Positions 1-8,365 of a stretch of DNA of 64,000 nucleotides are shown piece after piece. Source of the DNA: Marisediminicola sp040546025 (lineage in GTDB: Bacteria > Actinomycetota > Actinomycetes > Actinomycetales > Microbacteriaceae); the NCBI RefSeq assembly GCF_040546025.1, contig NZ_JBEPNA010000002.1, positions 124,001 to 188,000 on the forward strand. The letters run 5' to 3'. A program made the position numbers and the translations under genes. The notes under the pieces were generated by a model, which saw only the letters and a program-made list of their open reading frames with translations, was not told the origin of the DNA and made no database searches. The stretch's first letter is position 1. Each line of letters begins with the position of its first letter.

Positions 1-890
1 ATGCGGGTTCCGAGGCCGGAGCACTCGGGGCAGGCTCCGAACGGCGCGTTGAACGAGAAGGTGCGCGGCTCGATCTCGGTGAGCTGAACCGGATGCCCGT
101 TCGGGCAGGAGAGCTTCTCTGAGAAGTTGCGCCAGGCCTTGTCGCCCTTCTCATCGATGAAGTTGATTGAGACCAGGCCGTCGGTGAGGCGCAGTGCGGT
201 CTCGAGCGAGTCGGTGAGGCGGCTCAGGATGTCGTCGGCCGCGACGAGCCGGTCGACGACGACCGCGATGTCGTGCTTGATCTGCTTCTTGAGCGTGGGC
301 GGCTCGCTCAGCTGGATCTGCTCGCCGTCGACGATCGCGCGCGAGTATCCGGTGGCGGCGAGCTCGCGGAACAGGTCGACGAATTCGCCCTTCTTCTTCG
401 AGATGACCGGGCTGACGACCTGGTAGCGGGTGCCGGTCGGCAGCGTCATCAGCTGGTCGGCGATCTGCTGCACCGTCTGCTTCTCGATCTTCTCGCCGCA
501 GATCGCACAGTGCGGGATACCGATCCGCGCCCAGAGCAGGCGCATGTAGTCGTAGATCTCAGTGATCGTGCCGACCGTCGACCGCGGGTTGCGGTTGGTG
601 GACTTCTGGTCGATCGAGACGGCGGGGCTCAGCCCCTCGATGAAGTCGACGTCGGGGCGGTCGACTTGTCCGAGGAACTGGCGGGCGTAGGCGGACAGCG
701 ACTCGACGTAGCGGCGCTGCCCCTCGGCGAAGATCGTGTCGAACGCGAGGGATGACTTTCCGGAGCCGGAGAGGCCGGTGAAGACGACGAGGGAGTCGCG
801 CGGAATCTCCAGGTCGACGTTGCGGAGATTGTGGACCCTAGCCCCGCGGACACTGAGGACGGAACCGGATTCTACGTTCGAAATAGACAC
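1..890 (-). CDS. uvrA: UvrABC excinuclease subunit A (3' end outside window)
   Basis: N-terminal 296 codons of UvrA, the ATPase that scans DNA for bulky lesions and loads UvrB in nucleotide excision repair. The Walker A motif GLSGSGKSS lies at about residues 39-47, followed by the family blocks FAEGQRRYVESLSAYARQF and SPAVSIDQKSTNRNPRSTVG. A first zinc-finger half (CAICGEK) and a second Cys cluster (CPECSG) near the window edge are visible. The GTG at 888-890 is chosen because TAGGAT sits 7 nt upstream with no ribosome binding site, which fits a leaderless start. No other start in this frame fits the conserved N-terminus. It lies downstream of uvrB on the same strand, separated by 86 bp. Identity is certain; the start is likely. 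Confidence 0.97.
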   Translation of the reverse strand, partial: MSISNVESGSVLSVRGARVHNLRNVDLEIPRDSLVVFTGLSGSGKSSLAFDTIFAEGQRRYVESLSAYARQFLGQVDRPDVDFIEGLSPAVSIDQKSTNRNPRSTVGTITEIYDYMRLLWARIGIPHCAICGEKIEKQTVQQIADQLMTLPTGTRYQVVSPVISKKKGEFVDLFRELAATGYSRAIVDGEQIQLSEPPTLKKQIKHDIAVVVDRLVAADDILSRLTDSLETALRLTDGLVSINFIDEKGDKAWRNFSEKLSCPNGHPVQLTEIEPRTFSFNAPFGACPECSGLGTR

Positions 891-903
891 CCTCTATATC
901 CTA
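891..903 (-). promoter_or_regulatory. uvrA -10 element, leaderless configuration
   Basis: On the minus strand TAGGAT (898-903) is followed by 7 nt and then the GTG of uvrA. This places the expected transcription start on the start codon itself. No convincing -35 box is seen. A full LexA/SOS operator is not visible here. Confidence 0.55.
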
Positions 904-976
904 CGGATGCGCCCGACATCGGCCTGACAGCGGGCCGTGAGCGCCCTCCCCGGGCGCCCATCCACCGCGGGGCCGC

Positions 977-3043
977 TCATGCGAGGTGCCCGGCCGCCTC
1001 CATCTGGCGCAGCTCCTTCTTCAGGTCGGAGACCTCGTCGCGCAGACGCGCCGCGAGCTCGAACTTCAGCTCCCCGGCCGCCTGCAGCATCTGCTCGTTG
1101 AGATCGCGGATGATGCTCTCGAGGTCGCCCGCACCGGCCGCCGCAAGGCCCTCCCGGCGCAGCCCCGGCGTGGGGGAACGTTTGCGGCCGTCGCGGCCGG
1201 CGAGCAGCGCCTGCGTGTCGGCCTGCTCCCGCTGCAGGATCTCGGTGATGTCGGCGATGCGCTTGCGCAGTGGCTGCGGGTCGACGCCGCGTTCGAGGTT
1301 GTAGGCGACCTGCTTCTCGCGCCGCCTCGTGGTCTCGTCGATCGCCTTCTTCATCGAGTCGGTGAGCACGTCGGCGTACATGTGCACGGCACCGGAGACG
1401 TTGCGCGCCGCGCGGCCGATGGTCTGGATGAGGGACGTCGCGGACCGCAGGAAGCCCTCCTTGTCGGCATCCAGAATCGCGACGAGCGACACCTCGGGAA
1501 GGTCGAGACCTTCCCGGAGCAGGTTGATGCCCACGAGAACGTCGTAGACCCCGGCGCGCAGCTCGGTGAGCAGCTCGACCCGGCGGAGGGTGTCGACGTC
1601 GGAGTGCAGGTACCGCACGCGCACCCCGGCCTCACCGAGGAAGTCGGTGAGCTCCTCCGCCATCTTCTTGGTGAGGGTCGTGACGAGCACCCGCTCGTCC
1701 TTCGCCGCCCGAATGCGGATCTCCTCGAGCAGGTCGTCGATCTGGCCCTTCGTCGGCTTGACGACGATTTCGGGGTCGATGAGTCCTGTCGGCCGGATGA
1801 TCTGCTCGACGACGGAGTCGGTGATGCCCATCTCGTACTTGCCCGGGGTCGCCGACAGATACACCTTCTGCCCGACCCGGTCGAGGAACTCGTTGAACTT
1901 GAGCGGGCGGTTGTCCATGGCGCTCGGAAGACGGAATCCGTGCTCCACGAGGGTGCGCTTGCGCGAGGCATCCCCCTCGTACATCGCCCCGATCTGCGGG
2001 ATCGTGACGTGCGACTCGTCGATGACGACGAGGAGGTCGTCGGGGAAGTAGTCGATCAGGCAGTGCGGGGCCTCGCCGGGTGCCCGCTGGTCGATGTGCC
2101 TGGAGTAGTTCTCGATGCCGCTGCAGAAGCCGATCTGCTCCATCATCTCGAGGTCGAAGGTCGTGCGCATGCGCAGCCGCTGCGCCTCGAGCAGCTTGCC
2201 CTCGCGCTCGAGCTGGCCGAGCCGCTCGGCGAGCTCCTCCTTGATCGTGATCGTTGCGGCGCGCATCGCCTCGTCGCCGGCGACGTAGTGCGACCCGGGG
2301 AACACCGACACGGCGTCGAGCTTCTTGACGACGTCGCCGGTGAGCGGGTGCAGGGAGTAGAGGGCCTCGATCTCGTCGCCGAACATCTCGATGCGGATCG
2401 CGAGCTCCTCGTACATCGGGATGATCTCGATCGTGTCGCCGCGCACCCGGAAGTTGCCGCGGGAGAAGTCGACGTCGTTGCGCTGGTACTGCATCGACAC
2501 GAACTTGCGGATCAGCACGTCCCGGTTGATGCGCATCCCGACCTGCAGCGCCATCATCGCCTCGAGGTACTCCTCGGAGCTGCCGAGGCCGTAGATGCAG
2601 GAGACGGTCGATACCACGATGACGTCGCGTCGGCTGAGCAGCGAGTTCGTCGTGGAGTGCCGCAGCCGCTCCACCTCGGCGTTGACCGAGCTGTCTTTCT
2701 CGATGAAGGTGTCGGTCTGAGGAACGTACGCTTCCGGCTGGTAGTAGTCGTAGTAGGAGACGAAGTACTCGACGGCGTTGTTCGGCATGAGCTCGCGGAA
2801 CTCGTTGGCGAGCTGCGCCGCGAGGGTCTTATTGTGGGCGAGCACGAGGGTCGGCCGCTGCACCTGCTCGATGAGCCATGCTGTGGTCGCGGACTTGCCG
2901 GTTCCGGTGGCGCCGAGCAGCACGACATCCGTCTCCCCCGCGTTGATGCGGGCCGTGAGTTCGGCGATTGCCGCCGGCTGGTCGCCGCTCGGCGTGTAGT
3001 CGCTGATGACCTCAAACGGGCGCACTGAGCGCGTTGGTTCCAT
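977..3043 (-). CDS. uvrB: UvrABC excinuclease subunit B
   Basis: UvrB, 688 aa (normal length), verifies damage and forms the pre-incision complex with UvrC in nucleotide excision repair. Visible motifs are Walker A GATGTGKS (residues 44-51), the DNA-gripping beta-hairpin YDYYQPEAYVP (about 98-108), DESH (342-345), and helicase motif VI QTIGRAARN (540-548). A C-terminal UVR domain for contact with UvrC lies around 645-682 (FELAARLRDEVSDLKKEL). It starts at ATG 3043, 34 bp after coaE. TAAACT lies 6 nt before the ATG, suggesting its own leaderless promoter. uvrA follows downstream. All motifs are intact. Confidence 0.99.
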   Translation of the reverse strand: MEPTRSVRPFEVISDYTPSGDQPAAIAELTARINAGETDVVLLGATGTGKSATTAWLIEQVQRPTLVLAHNKTLAAQLANEFRELMPNNAVEYFVSYYDYYQPEAYVPQTDTFIEKDSSVNAEVERLRHSTTNSLLSRRDVIVVSTVSCIYGLGSSEEYLEAMMALQVGMRINRDVLIRKFVSMQYQRNDVDFSRGNFRVRGDTIEIIPMYEELAIRIEMFGDEIEALYSLHPLTGDVVKKLDAVSVFPGSHYVAGDEAMRAATITIKEELAERLGQLEREGKLLEAQRLRMRTTFDLEMMEQIGFCSGIENYSRHIDQRAPGEAPHCLIDYFPDDLLVVIDESHVTIPQIGAMYEGDASRKRTLVEHGFRLPSAMDNRPLKFNEFLDRVGQKVYLSATPGKYEMGITDSVVEQIIRPTGLIDPEIVVKPTKGQIDDLLEEIRIRAAKDERVLVTTLTKKMAEELTDFLGEAGVRVRYLHSDVDTLRRVELLTELRAGVYDVLVGINLLREGLDLPEVSLVAILDADKEGFLRSATSLIQTIGRAARNVSGAVHMYADVLTDSMKKAIDETTRRREKQVAYNLERGVDPQPLRKRIADITEILQREQADTQALLAGRDGRKRSPTPGLRREGLAAAGAGDLESIIRDLNEQMLQAAGELKFELAARLRDEVSDLKKELRQMEAAGHLA

Positions 3044-3055
3044 GCTGCGAGTTTA
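3044..3055 (-). promoter_or_regulatory. uvrB -10 element, leaderless configuration
   Basis: On the minus strand TAAACT (3050-3055), then 6 nt, then the ATG of uvrB. There is no ribosome binding site between them. Confidence 0.5.
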
Positions 3056-3063
3056 GGCAGCGC

Positions 3064-3083
3064 CACTGACACTTCGGTCAGTG
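3064..3083 (-). terminator. small hairpin at the coaE stop codon
   Basis: A perfect 7-bp inverted repeat, cactgac / gtcagtg, with a 6-nt loop. It spans the coaE stop codon and lies just upstream of the uvrB -10 element. It could weaken read-through from coaE into uvrB. There is no T-run, so it may equally be an attenuator or nothing. Confidence 0.35.
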
Positions 3084-3692
3084 TTTGCCAGCAGCGGAAC
3101 CGGTGACCGTTTCCCAGAGGGCGTCGACCTGCGCGAGCGTCAGGTCGATGCTTGCCGAGTTGTCGATGACGAGATCGGCGATGGCCCGGCGCTCGTCGTC
3201 GCTCGCCTGCGACAGGAGGCGCCGCTCGGCGTCGTCCCGCGACAGGCCGCGGATCTCGACCATGCGGCGGATGCGCTCGGCGACTCCTGCCTCGACGACG
3301 ACGACGAGGTCGTATCCGTGCGCGACGCTCGCCTCGGCCATCAGCGGCACGTCGTAGACGACGATCGCGTTCGGGTCGTTCGCTTCCGCGGCGGCGATCC
3401 GCTCGCGTGTGAGCGCCCTCACAGCGGGGTGCGTGATGCCGTTGAGGATCTCGAGCCGGGCAGGGTCGGCGAAGACGATTGCGCCGAGCGCGGCGCGGTC
3501 GAGCCGGCCCTCGCTGTCGATGACGGATGCGCCGAACTGCTTCGCGATCGCCTCGAGCGCGGGCGTGCCGGGCTCGACGACCTCGCGCGCGAGCAGGTCG
3601 GCGTCGATCACGATGGCCCCGTGCTCGGCGAGGCGAGCGCTCACGAGCGATTTGCCGGACGCGATGCCACCGGTCAGTCCGATCAGGTACAT
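3078..3692 (-). CDS. coaE: dephospho-CoA kinase
   Basis: CoaE, 204 aa, phosphorylates the 3'-OH of the ribose of dephospho-CoA in the last step of coenzyme A synthesis. The N-terminal P-loop GLTGGIASGKS (residues 5-15) and the following DAD (30-32) and RE/EP region are typical of the family. The C-terminal lid and helical part ending in DNSASIDLTLAQVDALW also match. It starts at ATG 3692 with TAGCAT exactly 6 nt upstream and no ribosome binding site, so it is probably leaderless. The pantothenate pathway gene coaBC is elsewhere in this window. It is divergent from the DUF4126 gene across a 183-bp gap. Confidence 0.97.
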   Translation of the reverse strand: MYLIGLTGGIASGKSLVSARLAEHGAIVIDADLLAREVVEPGTPALEAIAKQFGASVIDSEGRLDRAALGAIVFADPARLEILNGITHPAVRALTRERIAAAEANDPNAIVVYDVPLMAEASVAHGYDLVVVVEAGVAERIRRMVEIRGLSRDDAERRLLSQASDDERRAIADLVIDNSASIDLTLAQVDALWETVTGSAAGKH

Positions 3693-3704
3693 CCGCTCAT
3701 GCTA
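3693..3704 (-). promoter_or_regulatory. coaE -10 element, leaderless configuration
   Basis: On the minus strand TAGCAT (3699-3704), 6 nt, then the ATG of coaE. Confidence 0.5.
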
Positions 3705-3759
3705 GCTGCGGGGCGCTGCGGCTCGGCTCGGCACACGGGCCGTTCGCTCATGCGCGTGC

Positions 3760-3796
3760 TGTTCGCTCGCGCGGGTGCGATTCCGCGGGAGTGAAC
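3760..3796. repeat. REP-like palindromic unit, copy 1
   Basis: Inverted repeat gttcgctcgcgcgg (3761-3774) against ccgcgggagtgaac (3783-3796), pairing at 12 of 14 positions with an 8-nt loop. It lies between the divergent genes coaE and DUF4126. The 25 bases from 3760 match 48749-48773 at 23 of 25 positions, so this is a dispersed intergenic repeat rather than a simple terminator. A weaker direct copy of the left arm precedes it at about 3742-3759. Confidence 0.6.
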
Positions 3797-3844
3797 AACA
3801 CGCGCGTGAATGGGCGGGACGGCTCCCGGCGCGCCCGGCCGCCG

Positions 3845-3870
3845 TAGCATCGAAGAAGGAGATTCGGAGG
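3845..3870 (+). promoter_or_regulatory. -10 element and ribosome binding site of the DUF4126 gene
   Basis: TAGCAT at 3845-3850 is a good -10 element, which would give a leader of roughly 20 nt. The leader carries GAAGGAGA and GGAGG (3866-3870), the latter 5 nt before the ATG at 3876. Unlike most genes here, this one is clearly led by a Shine-Dalgarno sequence. Confidence 0.5.
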
Positions 3871-3875
3871 CGTCC

Positions 3876-4499
3876 ATGATCGAACTGCTGACCGGCACGG
3901 GCCTGGCCATGGCCGCAGGGCTCAACGCCTACATCCCCCTGCTCGCCCTCGGGCTCGCTGCCCGCTTTCTCGACATCGTCGCGCTTCCGCCGGCGTGGGC
4001 CTGGCTCGAGAACGAGTGGGTGCTCGTGATCCTCGGGGTGCTGCTCGTCGTCGAGTTCTTCGCGGACAAGATCCCCGCGGTCGACACGATCAACGACTGG
4101 CTGCAGACCGTTGTGCGCCCCGCGGCCGGCGGCCTCGCCTTCGGATCGGGCTCGACCGCACAGACTCGGGCCGTCACCGACCCGGCTGAGTTCTTCTCCT
4201 CCAACCAGTGGGTGCCGATCCTGTCCGGGGTGCTCCTCGCGCTCGGTGTGCACCTGGTGAAGACGGCTGCCCGCCCGGTGCTGAACCTCGCGACGGCCGG
4301 TGTCGCCGCTCCCGTCGTGAGTGTCGCCGAAGACGGAGTGAGCGTCGCAATGGCGTTTCTCGCGATCGCGCTCCCCCTGCTCCTGATCGTCGTGATCCCG
4401 GCGCTCGCGATCGGCGTTGTTCTCGCGATTCGCGGCTATCGGCGGCGGCGCGCACGCGAGACGGCGACGCTGCGGCCGCCCCGGCATCCGTCCGCCTGA
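3876..4499 (+). CDS. DUF4126 family membrane protein
   Basis: A 207-aa integral membrane protein of the DUF4126 type, function unknown. The opening stretch TGTGLAMAAGLNAYIPLLAL and the later EFFADKIPAVDTINDWLQT are recognisable family blocks. Hydrophobic segments lie at about residues 4-30, 48-63, 120-140 and 160-190, and the C-terminus is short and Arg-rich. ATG 3876 was chosen over an upstream in-frame start because GGAGG lies 5 nt before it and the conserved region begins immediately. It is one of few plus-strand genes here and is convergent with rpsA. I know of no demonstrated substrate or partner. Confidence 0.85.
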   Translation: MIELLTGTGLAMAAGLNAYIPLLALGLAARFLDIVALPPAWAWLENEWVLVILGVLLVVEFFADKIPAVDTINDWLQTVVRPAAGGLAFGSGSTAQTRAVTDPAEFFSSNQWVPILSGVLLALGVHLVKTAARPVLNLATAGVAAPVVSVAEDGVSVAMAFLAIALPLLLIVVIPALAIGVVLAIRGYRRRRARETATLRPPRHPSA

Positions 4500-4520
4500 C
4501 GATGCACCGCTCGAAGCGCC

Positions 4521-4579
4521 TGAGAGTACGCGTTTCGGCTGCTGATGCGCGACGGCGGCAGCCGAAAGGTGTACTCTCA
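4521..4579. repeat. 22-bp near-perfect palindrome between convergent genes
   Basis: Arms at 4521-4542 and 4558-4579 pair at 20 of 22 positions around a 15-nt loop (arm core tgagagtac / gtactctca, then ttcggctgc / gcagccgaa). It sits between the DUF4126 and rpsA stop codons. There is no T-run on either side, so it is not a classical terminator. rpsA has its own hairpin at 4635-4667. It may be an intergenic repeat of another family than the 3760 element. Confidence 0.6.
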
Positions 4580-4634
4580 CCGCCGAAGCCAGTCAGCCGA
4601 GCCGTCTGCAAGGCCCGCACGCAGCGCAACGACA

Positions 4635-4667
4635 AAGCGGCCGGGCCCCAGAGGGACCCGGCCGCTT
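4635..4667 (-). terminator. rpsA terminator
   Basis: A perfect 11-bp stem, aagcggccggg / cccggccgctt, with an 11-nt loop, 12 bp beyond the rpsA stop codon. On the minus strand it is followed by a short T-containing tail (CTTTGTCGTT). Confidence 0.8.
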
Positions 4668-4679
4668 CACCTCACTCGG

Positions 4680-6128
4680 TTAGGAGTTGTTGGACAGCTT
4701 CTCGCGAAGGGCCGCAAGCGCGGCGTCATCGGCGAGGGTTCCGGCCGAGTCAGCATCGCTCGAGAACGAGGAGCCCGCGGCGGCGGGCGCCTCGCGAACC
4801 TCGTTGGCGGCCGTGGAGACCTGCTTCTTGTGGGCTTCCCAGCGAGCCTGGGCTGCAGCGTAGTCCTGCTCCCACTTCTCGCGCTGGGTCTCGAAGCCCT
4901 CTTTCCACTCGTTGGTCTCCGGGTCGAAGCCGTCGGGGTACTTGTAGTTCCCGGCGTCGTCGTACTCGGTGAGCATTCCGTAGAGCGCCGGGTCGAACTC
5001 GGTGCCCTCGGGGTCGACGCCCTCGTTCGCCTGCTTCAGCGAGAGGGAGATGCGGCGACGCTCGAGGTCGATGTCGATGACCTTGACGAACACCTCGTCG
5101 CCGACCGAGACGACCTGCTCGGCGAGCTCGACGTGCTTGCCCGACAGCTCGGAGATGTGCACGAGGCCCTCGATGCCCTCTGCAACGCGAACGAACGCGC
5201 CGAAGGGGACGAGCTTCGTGACCTTGCCCGGTGCAACCTGTCCGATTGCATGGGTGCGGGCGAAGACCTGCCACGGGTCTTCCTGCGTCGCCTTGAGCGA
5301 CAGGGAGACGCGCTCGCGCTCGAGGTCGACCTCGAGGATCTCGACGGTGACCTCCTGGCCAACCTCGACAACCTCTGAGGCGTGCTCGATGTGCTTCCAG
5401 CTGAGCTCGGAGACGTGGACGAGACCGTCAACGCCGCCGAGGTCGACGAACGCACCGAAGTTGACGATCGACGAGACCACACCCTTGCGAACCTGGCCCT
5501 TGGCGAGGTTGTTGAGGAACGTCGTGCGGCTCTCGGACTGGGTCTGCTCGAGCAGGGCACGGCGGGACAGGACCACGTTGTTGCGGTTCTTGTCGAGCTC
5601 GAGGATCTTCGCTTCGATCTCCTGGCCGAGGTACGGGGTCAGGTCGCGGACACGGCGCAGCTCGATGAGCGACGCGGGCAGGAACCCACGCAGGCCGATG
5701 TCGACGATGAGGCCACCCTTGACGACCTCGATGACCGAACCGGTCACCACGCCGTCGGCGTCCTTGATCTTCTCCACGTCGCCCCACGCACGTTCGTACT
5801 GCGCGCGCTTCTTCGACAGGATGAGGCGGCCTTCCTTGTCCTCCTTCTGGAGAACGAGGGCTTCGACCGTGTCGCCGACGGAAACAACCTCGTCGGGGTT
5901 GACGTCGTGCTTGATCGACAGCTCGCGCGAGGGGATGACACCCTCGGTCTTGTAACCGACGTCGAGGAGAACCTCGTCACGATCGATCTTGACGACGATG
6001 CCCTCGATGAGGTCTCCGTCGTTGAAAAACTTCAGTGTCTTTTCGACCGCGGCAAGAAAGTCTTCAGCAGATCCAATGTCGTTGATGGCGACCTGCTTGG
6101 GTGCCCTATCGGTCGTTGCGATTGTCAT
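4680..6128 (-). CDS. rpsA: 30S ribosomal protein S1
   Basis: S1, 482 aa, helps the 30S subunit bind and unfold mRNA with structured leaders. Four S1/OB repeats are seen at about residues 37-105, 122-190, 208-277 and 294-363. The last two are the most canonical (VNFGAFVDLGGVDGLVHVSE; VPFGAFVRVAEGIEGLVHIS). An acidic, Glu/Ala-rich tail follows. Four repeats is the usual actinobacterial number, against six in E. coli. The ATG at 6128 has only a GGAG about 13 nt upstream, an unusually long spacing. An isolated promoter lies at 6234-6263 and a strong terminator follows the gene, so it is probably monocistronic. Confidence 0.99.
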   Translation of the reverse strand: MTIATTDRAPKQVAINDIGSAEDFLAAVEKTLKFFNDGDLIEGIVVKIDRDEVLLDVGYKTEGVIPSRELSIKHDVNPDEVVSVGDTVEALVLQKEDKEGRLILSKKRAQYERAWGDVEKIKDADGVVTGSVIEVVKGGLIVDIGLRGFLPASLIELRRVRDLTPYLGQEIEAKILELDKNRNNVVLSRRALLEQTQSESRTTFLNNLAKGQVRKGVVSSIVNFGAFVDLGGVDGLVHVSELSWKHIEHASEVVEVGQEVTVEILEVDLERERVSLSLKATQEDPWQVFARTHAIGQVAPGKVTKLVPFGAFVRVAEGIEGLVHISELSGKHVELAEQVVSVGDEVFVKVIDIDLERRRISLSLKQANEGVDPEGTEFDPALYGMLTEYDDAGNYKYPDGFDPETNEWKEGFETQREKWEQDYAAAQARWEAHKKQVSTAANEVREAPAAAGSSFSSDADSAGTLADDAALAALREKLSNNS

Positions 6129-6233
6129 ATAAGTAGATGCTCCAGGATGGACGTAATTCGGGCCTCGGCGGATGCTGCACGGTGAAGTCGCCGGAGGCGT
6201 GCGGATGGGCTCGCCGCAAAACGCGGCCTGTCT

Positions 6234-6263
6234 ACCTTAGCCGGGCAAATCGCCAAGCGGCAA
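6234..6263 (-). promoter_or_regulatory. rpsA promoter
   Basis: On the minus strand TTGCCG (6258-6263), an 18-nt spacer, then TAAGGT (6234-6239). This is one of the few places in the window where both boxes are recognisable. It predicts a leader of about 100 nt before rpsA that contains a small hairpin (GCCGC gttttgcggc). Confidence 0.65.
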
Positions 6264-6334
6264 CCGCCCCGCCCGGCGAGTCGGACGGAGGTGCGGGCGG
6301 AGGCGCGGGCAGGGGCGTTGCGGGCGCCGGGCGG

Positions 6335-8038
6335 TCAGCCGAGCAGCGCCGCCCTCAGTGTGTCGAGCCCGACCCCGCCAATGTCGAGCGCACGGCGGTG
6401 GAAGGCGCGGATGTCGAAGTCGTCGCCCTCGCGCGCCTGGAAGTCGTCGCGCAGCTGCTCCCAGATGCGCTGGCCGACCTTGTAGGAGGGCGCCTGTCCA
6501 GGCCAGCCGAAGTAGCGGTTGACCTCGAAGCGCACGAACGGCTCGTTCATGTTGACGTTGGCCTTCATGAACTCGAAGGCGTAGTCGTAGTCCCACACGC
6601 CGGTGCCGTCGAGGCGCGGCTTGCCGAGGTGCACGCCGATGTCGAGCACGACGCGCGCCGCGCGCATCCGCTGTCCATCGAGCATGCCGAGCCGGTCGCC
6701 CGGGTCGTCGAGGTAGCCGAGCTGCTGCATGAGCCGCTCGGCGTACAGCGCCCACCCCTCGGCGTGGCCGGAGGTGCCGGCGAGCTGGCGGCGCCAGGTG
6801 TTGAGCTTCGCGCGGTTGTAGACGGCCTGGCCGAGCTGGAGGTGGTGCCCGGGGACACCCTCGTGGTACACGGTGGTCGTCTCGCGCCAGGTGTTGAACT
6901 CGGTCACGCCCTCCGGCACCGACCACCACATGCGGCCGGGGCGGCTGAAGTCGTCGCTCGGGCTCGTGTAGTAGATGCCGCCCTCCTTGGTCGGGGCGAT
7001 GAGGCACTCGAGGCGCTTGATCGGGTCGGGGATGTCGAAGTGCGACTCGGCGAGCTCGGCCACGGCGGTGTCGCTGAGCTTCTGCATCCACTCCTGCAGG
7101 GCCTTGGTGCCGTGCAGGGTGCGAGCGGGGTCGGCGTCGAGCAGGGCGATGGCCTCGGCGACGGAGGCCCCGGGCTGGATCTCGTTCGCGATGGACTCCT
7201 GCTCCGCGGTCATCCGCGCGAGCTCCTGGATACCCCACTCGTAGGTCTCGTCGAGGTCGATGGTGGCGCCGAGGAAGCGGCGGGACTGCAGCGCGTAGAG
7301 CTCGCGGCCCACGGCGTCGCTCTCGGTCGCGGCCGGCAGAAGCTCGTTCTCGAGGAACGCGGCGAGCACCCCGTAGGCGGCGGCGGACGCGATCGCGCCG
7401 CTCGCGAGGTCGGCGGTGACCGTCTCGGGCAGCGCTCCCCCGCCGTCGAGCTCCGCTCCGGCGGTGAACTCGGAGAAGAAGCCGTCTGGGGCCTCGTGCT
7501 TGCGGGCCTGGGCGAGCACCTCGCGCACCTGGCGCTTCGCGGGGGTGACCTGCCGGTCGATCCCGGCGCGGAGCGACTGGATGTAGCCGTCGATCGCGGC
7601 GGGGAGGTTGTGCAGCCGGCCGGCGATGTTCGCCCAGTCCGCGGCGTTCGCCGTCGGCATGAGGTCGAGCACGTCGCGCAGCCCCTGCGCGGGAGAGGCG
7701 ATGACGTTGAGGTCGCGCATCCACAGCCCGGCCTCGCTCTCCTCGAGTGTGAGCCGGAGGTCGGCGCCCAGGTCGGTCTTCGTGACCCAGTCGACGTCAT
7801 CGGCGGCATCCGTCTCATCGAGCAGCGCGATGACCTTCGTGACCTCGTCGATGTACATGGCGTGGCCGGCCGGCGACAGGTCGCCGTACTCGTCCAGGCG
7901 TCCGGGGATGCCGATCCAGGTCGCGACCGTGGGGTCGAGGTCGGCGAGGGTGAGCACCCACTCCTCGGCGATCCGGTCGATCGCGGTGGGAGTGCGCGGA
8001 GTGGGCGTGCCCGGAGTGGTGATGGCGTCGTTGGTCAT
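6335..8038 (-). CDS. DUF885 family zinc metallopeptidase-like protein
   Basis: A 567-aa DUF885 protein. The zinc-site motif YHEGVPGHHLQ (His/Glu at about residues 392-399) and the third-ligand region GHAEGWALYAERL (about 424-436) are intact, which suggests an active metal peptidase or carboxypeptidase. No signal peptide is seen, so it is probably cytosolic. The substrate is unknown. An in-frame GTG lies at 8041, but ATG 8038 is preferred because TAGGCT lies exactly 6 nt before it (leaderless arrangement). It is flanked by rpsA and HPr without evident operon coupling. Confidence 0.9.
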   Translation of the reverse strand: MTNDAITTPGTPTPRTPTAIDRIAEEWVLTLADLDPTVATWIGIPGRLDEYGDLSPAGHAMYIDEVTKVIALLDETDAADDVDWVTKTDLGADLRLTLEESEAGLWMRDLNVIASPAQGLRDVLDLMPTANAADWANIAGRLHNLPAAIDGYIQSLRAGIDRQVTPAKRQVREVLAQARKHEAPDGFFSEFTAGAELDGGGALPETVTADLASGAIASAAAYGVLAAFLENELLPAATESDAVGRELYALQSRRFLGATIDLDETYEWGIQELARMTAEQESIANEIQPGASVAEAIALLDADPARTLHGTKALQEWMQKLSDTAVAELAESHFDIPDPIKRLECLIAPTKEGGIYYTSPSDDFSRPGRMWWSVPEGVTEFNTWRETTTVYHEGVPGHHLQLGQAVYNRAKLNTWRRQLAGTSGHAEGWALYAERLMQQLGYLDDPGDRLGMLDGQRMRAARVVLDIGVHLGKPRLDGTGVWDYDYAFEFMKANVNMNEPFVRFEVNRYFGWPGQAPSYKVGQRIWEQLRDDFQAREGDDFDIRAFHRRALDIGGVGLDTLRAALLG

Positions 8039-8050
8039 CACCCGAGCCTA
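8039..8050 (-). promoter_or_regulatory. -10 element of the DUF885 gene, leaderless configuration
   Basis: On the minus strand TAGGCT (8045-8050), 6 nt, then ATG at 8038. This spacing picks the ATG over the in-frame GTG three bases earlier. Confidence 0.55.
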
Positions 8051-8074
8051 TGACAGGGTGTGAGAAAGTAACCG

Positions 8075-8344
8075 CTATTGCGCGTCGAGGTCGGAGCTCA
8101 GCAGCTCGACGAGGCTGTCGAGCGCGGCATCCGCGCCGTCGCCCTCCGCGCTCAGGTGCACGGCCTCGCCGTGGTCGATGCCGAGCGAGAGCACGCCGAG
8201 GATGCTCGCGGCGTTGACCCTGCGTCCCTCCTGGCTCATGAGGGTGATCGGAATGCCGGTCGCTGCGGCGGCCTGGCAGAACAGCGAGGCGGGCCGCGCG
8301 TGCAGCCCGATCGCCGACGCGATCACAACGGTGCGTTCCGCCAT
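8075..8344 (-). CDS. ptsH: phosphocarrier protein HPr
   Basis: HPr, 89 aa, carries phosphate from enzyme I to sugar-specific enzyme IIA proteins of the PTS. The active-site His lies in SAIGLHARPAS near residue 15. The second conserved block (RRVNAASILGVLSLGIDHGE) replaces the Gram-positive regulatory serine region with Ala-Ser-Ile-Leu-Gly. ATG 8344 gives the usual family length and has GAGGGG 6 nt upstream. An upstream ATG at 8365, which would add 7 residues, coincides with the predicted transcription start, so both may be used. No enzyme I or enzyme II gene is nearby. It lies 40 bp after polA. Confidence 0.93.
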   Translation of the reverse strand: MAERTVVIASAIGLHARPASLFCQAAAATGIPITLMSQEGRRVNAASILGVLSLGIDHGEAVHLSAEGDGADAALDSLVELLSSDLDAQ

Positions 8345-8365
8345 GTGCTGCCCCTCGATCGTCAT

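Noticed and set aside
870..903. Possible LexA (SOS) box near the uvrA start: a tcgaac half site
   Set aside because: Only one half of the cgaac-N4-gttcg dyad is present; the other half does not match.
986..3028. Long plus-strand open frame (about 680 codons) opposite uvrB
   Set aside because: It mirrors the codon periodicity of uvrB and has no recognisable domain or ribosome binding site; long antisense frames are expected in GC-rich DNA.
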